From: Glycomyces harbinensis | GTDB taxonomy: Bacteria; Actinomycetota; Actinomycetes; Mycobacteriales; Micromonosporaceae | Length of the DNA: 64,000 nucleotides | NCBI RefSeq assembly: GCF_900101745.1 | Contig: NZ_FNAD01000010.1 | Coordinates: forward strand, 124,001-188,000 | Reading direction: 5' to 3' | In this document: positions 61,340-64,000 of the stretch, in pieces | How the letters are laid out: the number at the start of each line of letters is the position of its first letter | Position numbering within the stretch: position 1 is the first letter of the stretch | Notes under the pieces: generated by a model | What the model saw: the letters and a program-made list of their open reading frames with translations, nothing else | Told to the model about the DNA's origin: nothing | Database searches by the model: none | Made by a program: the position numbers and the translations under genes

Positions 61340-62026
61340 TTACAGCCCTTCGAGTGTCATGGTCCGGTCGGCGTTCCAGGGACGGGACCAGCCGCCCAGG
61401 TCCAGCAGCCATGACAGTACCCCGGCGGTGAACCCCCAAATCAGGGGTACGCCCGCGATCTCGAACCCGGGGCCGCTGCGGCCCGACGGGTACCGGACCG
61501 TGCCGCGCGAGCGCGGATCGGCCAGGAGCGGCAGCGGAACCTGGTGCGCGGCGGCCACTTCGGACGCGGCCTGGGGCGCGACCGTGTGCGGCCGGGACCA
61601 GAACGCGAGGACCGGCGTGACCGCGAAGCCGGAGACGGGGATCCACAGCGGCGGGAGGGTCGCGCCGACCGCGACCGAGCCGGGGTCGACGGCGAGCTCC
61701 TCGGCGGCCTCGCGCAGCGCCGTCGCGGCGGCGTCGGCGTCGCCGGGGTCGGCCGCGCCGCCGGGGAAGGCGACCTCGCCCGGGTGGTGGCGCAGCGTGG
61801 CGGCGCGCTGCTGGAGCAGGACCGAGGGGCCCGGCTCGCCGAGCGCGGCGTCCTCTTTGAGGAGGACGAGCACCGAGGCGGTGCGCGCGTCCTCGCGCGT
61901 GTAGGGAAGAAGATGGTCGGCGATGACGCGTTCGGCGGCGGGGCCCTTGGCGGCCTCGGCGGCCTTGAGCAGCGGCGCCCACCAGTCGGGGCGCCCGGGG
62001 GCGACTGCGGTCTCGAGGGCGGTCAC
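61340..62026 (-). CDS. NUDIX hydrolase, CoA-pyrophosphatase type
   Basis: 228 aa. LLQQRAATLRHHPGEVAFPGGAADPGD combines the CoAse motif and the start of the Nudix box; the box ends ATALREAAEELAV with the metal-binding Glu pair intact. It probably cleaves CoA or related nucleotides. GTG 62026 overlaps the tlpA stop (GTGA). It is the Rv3672c-equivalent of the mycobacterial block. Confidence 0.9.
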   Translation of the reverse strand: MTALETAVAPGRPDWWAPLLKAAEAAKGPAAERVIADHLLPYTREDARTASVLVLLKEDAALGEPGPSVLLQQRAATLRHHPGEVAFPGGAADPGDADAAATALREAAEELAVDPGSVAVGATLPPLWIPVSGFAVTPVLAFWSRPHTVAPQAASEVAAAHQVPLPLLADPRSRGTVRYPSGRSGPGFEIAGVPLIWGFTAGVLSWLLDLGGWSRPWNADRTMTLEGL

Positions 62027-62583
62027 GGCAGCTCCAGACCGAACGCGGACTCCGCGGTCGCGGTCAGGCTCTCGGTCGTGGCGCCCGGCTCGACGACGAG
62101 TTCGGCGACGGTCCCGTCGGCGTCCACGAACGCGATGCCCGGCAGGGCCGGGATGCCCAGGCCGATGCGGATCGCCTCGTCGGGGTCGGAGACCGAGGGG
62201 TAGGTCAGTGCGAAGTCCTCGGCGAACCAGCGGGCCGCCTCCCTCGAGTCGGCGGTGTCGACGCCCAGGACGCCGACCTGGTCGCCGTGCGCCTCGTAGA
62301 ACGCCTGGATCTCGGGGGCCTCCTCCTGGCAGGGCCCGCACCAGGTCGCCCACAGGACCACCAGGAGCGGCTTGCCGTCCGTGCCGACCGCGGCCGGCGC
62401 CCCGTCGCCGAGGCAGTCGAGTTCGAGTTCGCCGACGCCGTCGATGGGCGTGCCGCCGGCGGCGCACGCGACCGACCAGGTCGGGTCGCCCGCGCCGTCG
62501 CCGGCTTCCGGGGCGTCCTCGGCGCAGGCGGTCAGGGCCGCGAGGGACAGTGCGGCGATCGACGCCGCCGCGGCCCGCCTCAC
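62023..62583 (-). CDS. TlpA/ResA-like thioredoxin lipoprotein
   Basis: 186 aa. Signal with lipobox LTAC, a spacer of 30 residues, and a thioredoxin domain with [20 protein letters not shown] (active site WCGPC) and cis-Pro in [11 protein letters not shown]. Two additional Cys before the domain (VACAAG, LDCLGD) may form a second disulfide. It likely keeps extracytoplasmic thiols or cytochrome c Cys reduced. Start GTG 62583 overlaps the nth stop (GTGA). Confidence 0.88.
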   Translation of the reverse strand: MRRAAAASIAALSLAALTACAEDAPEAGDGAGDPTWSVACAAGGTPIDGVGELELDCLGDGAPAAVGTDGKPLLVVLWATWCGPCQEEAPEIQAFYEAHGDQVGVLGVDTADSREAARWFAEDFALTYPSVSDPDEAIRIGLGIPALPGIAFVDADGTVAELVVEPGATTESLTATAESAFGLELP

Positions 62584-63413
62584 GCGTCCACCGAGTGCTC
62601 GGTGCGCGGGTCGCCTCCGGCGGCGCCCGCGAGCCGGATCAGGTCGGCGACGTTGTCGCCCTTGAGGAGCTTCGCGGCCTCGGCCGGGTCCGTGGGCCCC
62701 TCGCCGAAGGACGGGCACAGCGCCGCGAGGGTGCACGCCCCGCACGCGGGCTTGCGGGCGATGCAGACGCGGCGGCCGTGGAAGATGATGCGGTGGGAGA
62801 ACATGGTCCACTCCCGGGGCTCGATGAGCTTCTGGAGCTGGAACTCGAGCTTCACCGCGTCCTTGTTGAGCGCGGCCTTCCCGCCGACCAGGCCGAGGCG
62901 GGTCGTGATCCGGATCATGTGGGTGTCGACGGTGATGCCGGGGACGCCGAACGCGTTGCCGCGGATGACGTTCGCGGTCTTGCGGCCGATGCCCGGGAGC
63001 TTCACCAGGGCGTCCATGTCGTTGGGGAGCGTGCCGCCGTGGTGCTCCACGAGCGCCTTCCCGAGCCCGATGATCGACCTGGTCTTGTTGCGGTAGAAGC
63101 CGGTGGGCCTGATGATCGCCTCGACGTCCTCGGGATTCGCCTCGGCGTAGTCGGCGGCGTCGCGGTACTTCGCGAACAGCGCCGGCGTCGTCAGGTTGAC
63201 CCGCACGTCCGTGCACTGGGCCGAGAGGATCGTGGCGACGGCCAGCTCGAGCGGATTGGAGTAGTCCAGCTCGCAGTGGGCGTCGGGGTGGGCCGCGGCG
63301 AGGAGGCGGTTGATCTTGCGGGCCCGGCGCTTCTTGGCCAGTTCGCTCTCGGCGCCCTCTCGGCGGAGCTTGCGAGCCGGAATTCTGCTTGAGCTGGCGT
63401 CGGCTGCGGTCAC
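62580..63413 (-). CDS. nth: Endonuclease III (DNA glycosylase/AP lyase)
   Basis: 277 aa. Helix-hairpin-helix [17 protein letters not shown] with catalytic Lys, Asp in VPGITVDTH, and the iron-sulfur motif [17 protein letters not shown]. Excises oxidised pyrimidines. GTG 63413 is supported by TACCAT 6 nt upstream on the minus strand (leaderless) and by a plausible basic N-terminus. First gene of the nth-tlpA-NUDIX-marP series, coupled through GTGA overlaps. Confidence 0.93.
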   Translation of the reverse strand: MTAADASSSRIPARKLRREGAESELAKKRRARKINRLLAAAHPDAHCELDYSNPLELAVATILSAQCTDVRVNLTTPALFAKYRDAADYAEANPEDVEAIIRPTGFYRNKTRSIIGLGKALVEHHGGTLPNDMDALVKLPGIGRKTANVIRGNAFGVPGITVDTHMIRITTRLGLVGGKAALNKDAVKLEFQLQKLIEPREWTMFSHRIIFHGRRVCIARKPACGACTLAALCPSFGEGPTDPAEAAKLLKGDNVADLIRLAGAAGGDPRTEHSVDA

Positions 63414-63419
63414 CCCGCC

Positions 63420-63425
63420 ATGGTA
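63420..63425 (-). promoter_or_regulatory. -10 box of a leaderless nth transcript
   Basis: TACCAT on the minus strand, exactly 6 nt before GTG 63413. Confidence 0.5.
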
Positions 63426-63466
63426 CGCGGACGCCCCGACGATCCCTGGCCGCCGCGGACCGCGGA

Positions 63467-64000
63467 TCAACGCGCCGCGGCGCGCGGTCCCCCCTGCGCT
63501 CCCTTGCCTCCGCGCAGCCGCAGACCGCCGCGCAGCAGCAGCGCCGACAGCCCCAGCAGGCCGCCCCCGGCGGCCGTCGCGGCCATGCTCCAGGCCTCGG
63601 AGACCGCGGGGGCCTGCTCGACCCGCGGGAGGACGTCGACGTCGGCGTCCACGGCCGCGGCCGCGTCGACCACGCCCGCGCCGAGGCCCTCGCCGCCCGG
63701 GCGCGCGGTCGCGGTCAGCGCCCGCCGCACTTCCTCGGCGGTCCAGTCCGGATGGGCCGAGCGGACCAGCGCCGCCGCACCCGACACGACCGCCGCCGCG
63801 AACGACGTCCCCGTCACGTTCTTGTGCCCGCCGTCGGCCTGCGGGGCGCGCAGGTCCGCGCCCGGCGCGGCCAGGTCGGTCTCGTCGCCGGTGACCGCCG
63901 TAAGCCAGCGGTCGCCCGCCTGGTCGGTGCCGGTGACGGCGAGGACGTCCGGCATCCGCGCGGGGAACCACACGGTCTCGTCCGGGCCGTCCTGGTGCTG
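63467..64000 (-). CDS. Subtilisin-like serine protease (S8), C-terminal part
   Basis: 178 residues to the window edge; the N-terminus is outside. The Ser-box [16 protein letters not shown] and [18 protein letters not shown] are S8 motifs; Pro after the Ser box is Ala here. It ends with a membrane anchor ([18 protein letters not shown]) and an Arg/Gly-rich tail. The C-terminal anchor resembles mycosins, but no type VII secretion genes are in view. Divergence cannot be judged without the start. Confidence 0.85.
   Translation of the reverse strand, partial: QHQDGPDETVWFPARMPDVLAVTGTDQAGDRWLTAVTGDETDLAAPGADLRAPQADGGHKNVTGTSFAAAVVSGAAALVRSAHPDWTAEEVRRALTATARPGGEGLGAGVVDAAAAVDADVDVLPRVEQAPAVSEAWSMAATAAGGGLLGLSALLLRGGLRLRGGKGAQGGPRAAAR

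Overview
This 64 kb window is chromosomal DNA of a very GC-rich, mycelial-type actinobacterium. The indicators are strong G/C bias at third codon positions, a bldA-type tRNA-Leu(UAA) with almost no TTA codons in real genes, a Streptomyces-like conservon (cvnABCD), a DtxR/IdeR iron box, the actinobacterial marP-NUDIX-tlpA-nth block, crp/glp, and the tRNA-Thr/tRNA-Met/rpmG/hadAB cluster. Lineage below the phylum cannot be fixed from the sequence alone; Glycomyces or a Micromonospora relative would fit. No CRISPR array, insertion sequence or prophage was seen.

Layout. 1-1.5 kb: 3' part of a HelD-like helicase. 1.7-16.2 kb: five consecutive family-5 (oligopeptide-type) lipoprotein receptors, the first four each closed by a hairpin, feeding one DppBCDF-type ABC core. 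16.3-19.1 kb: an unknown gene, a small secreted protein and a DUF222/HNH protein whose frame reads into it. 19.6 kb: bldA-type tRNA. 20.1-23.9 kb: conservon with a GAF protein in place of the usual P450. 24-28.6 kb: an acyl-CoA-dehydrogenase-fold enzyme without its catalytic Glu, a secreted 5'-nucleotidase and a Bax-inhibitor-like membrane protein. 28.7-34.6 kb: FUSC transporter, guaA, a tandem NUDIX protein, and a phosphatidylserine decarboxylase with an extra N-terminal domain. 34.9-37.5 kb: two LPXTG-anchored thioester (TQXA) surface proteins. 37.5-40.4 kb: a Phe/Tyr transcription attenuator in front of chorismate mutase, then pcrA. 40.4-45.4 kb: LytM peptidase, iron-regulated haem oxygenase-DUF2470 fusion, small secreted peptide, GGDEF-EAL protein.

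45.5-48.4 kb: tRNAs, rpmG, hadAB, a 3-hydroxyacyl-CoA dehydrogenase and cobalamin adenosyltransferase. 48.6-53.4 kb: a complete YtfQRT-YjfF-type sugar ABC operon. 53.5-55.5 kb: ABC-2 exporter plus Xre regulator. 55.7-59.7 kb: Tat-exported PhoD, a broken serine-hydrolase gene, DUF2550-atpC without the rest of the ATP synthase operon, and crp. 60.1-64 kb: marP, CoA-type NUDIX, tlpA, nth (translationally coupled) and a subtilase truncated by the window end.

The most notable element is the attenuator at 37573-37682: a leaderless 22-codon leader peptide with consecutive Phe-Tyr-Phe-Tyr-Tyr codons, alternative hairpins and a strong intrinsic terminator directly before chorismate mutase. A second theme is leaderless transcription: several genes have a TANNNT -10 box 6 or 7 nt before the start codon.
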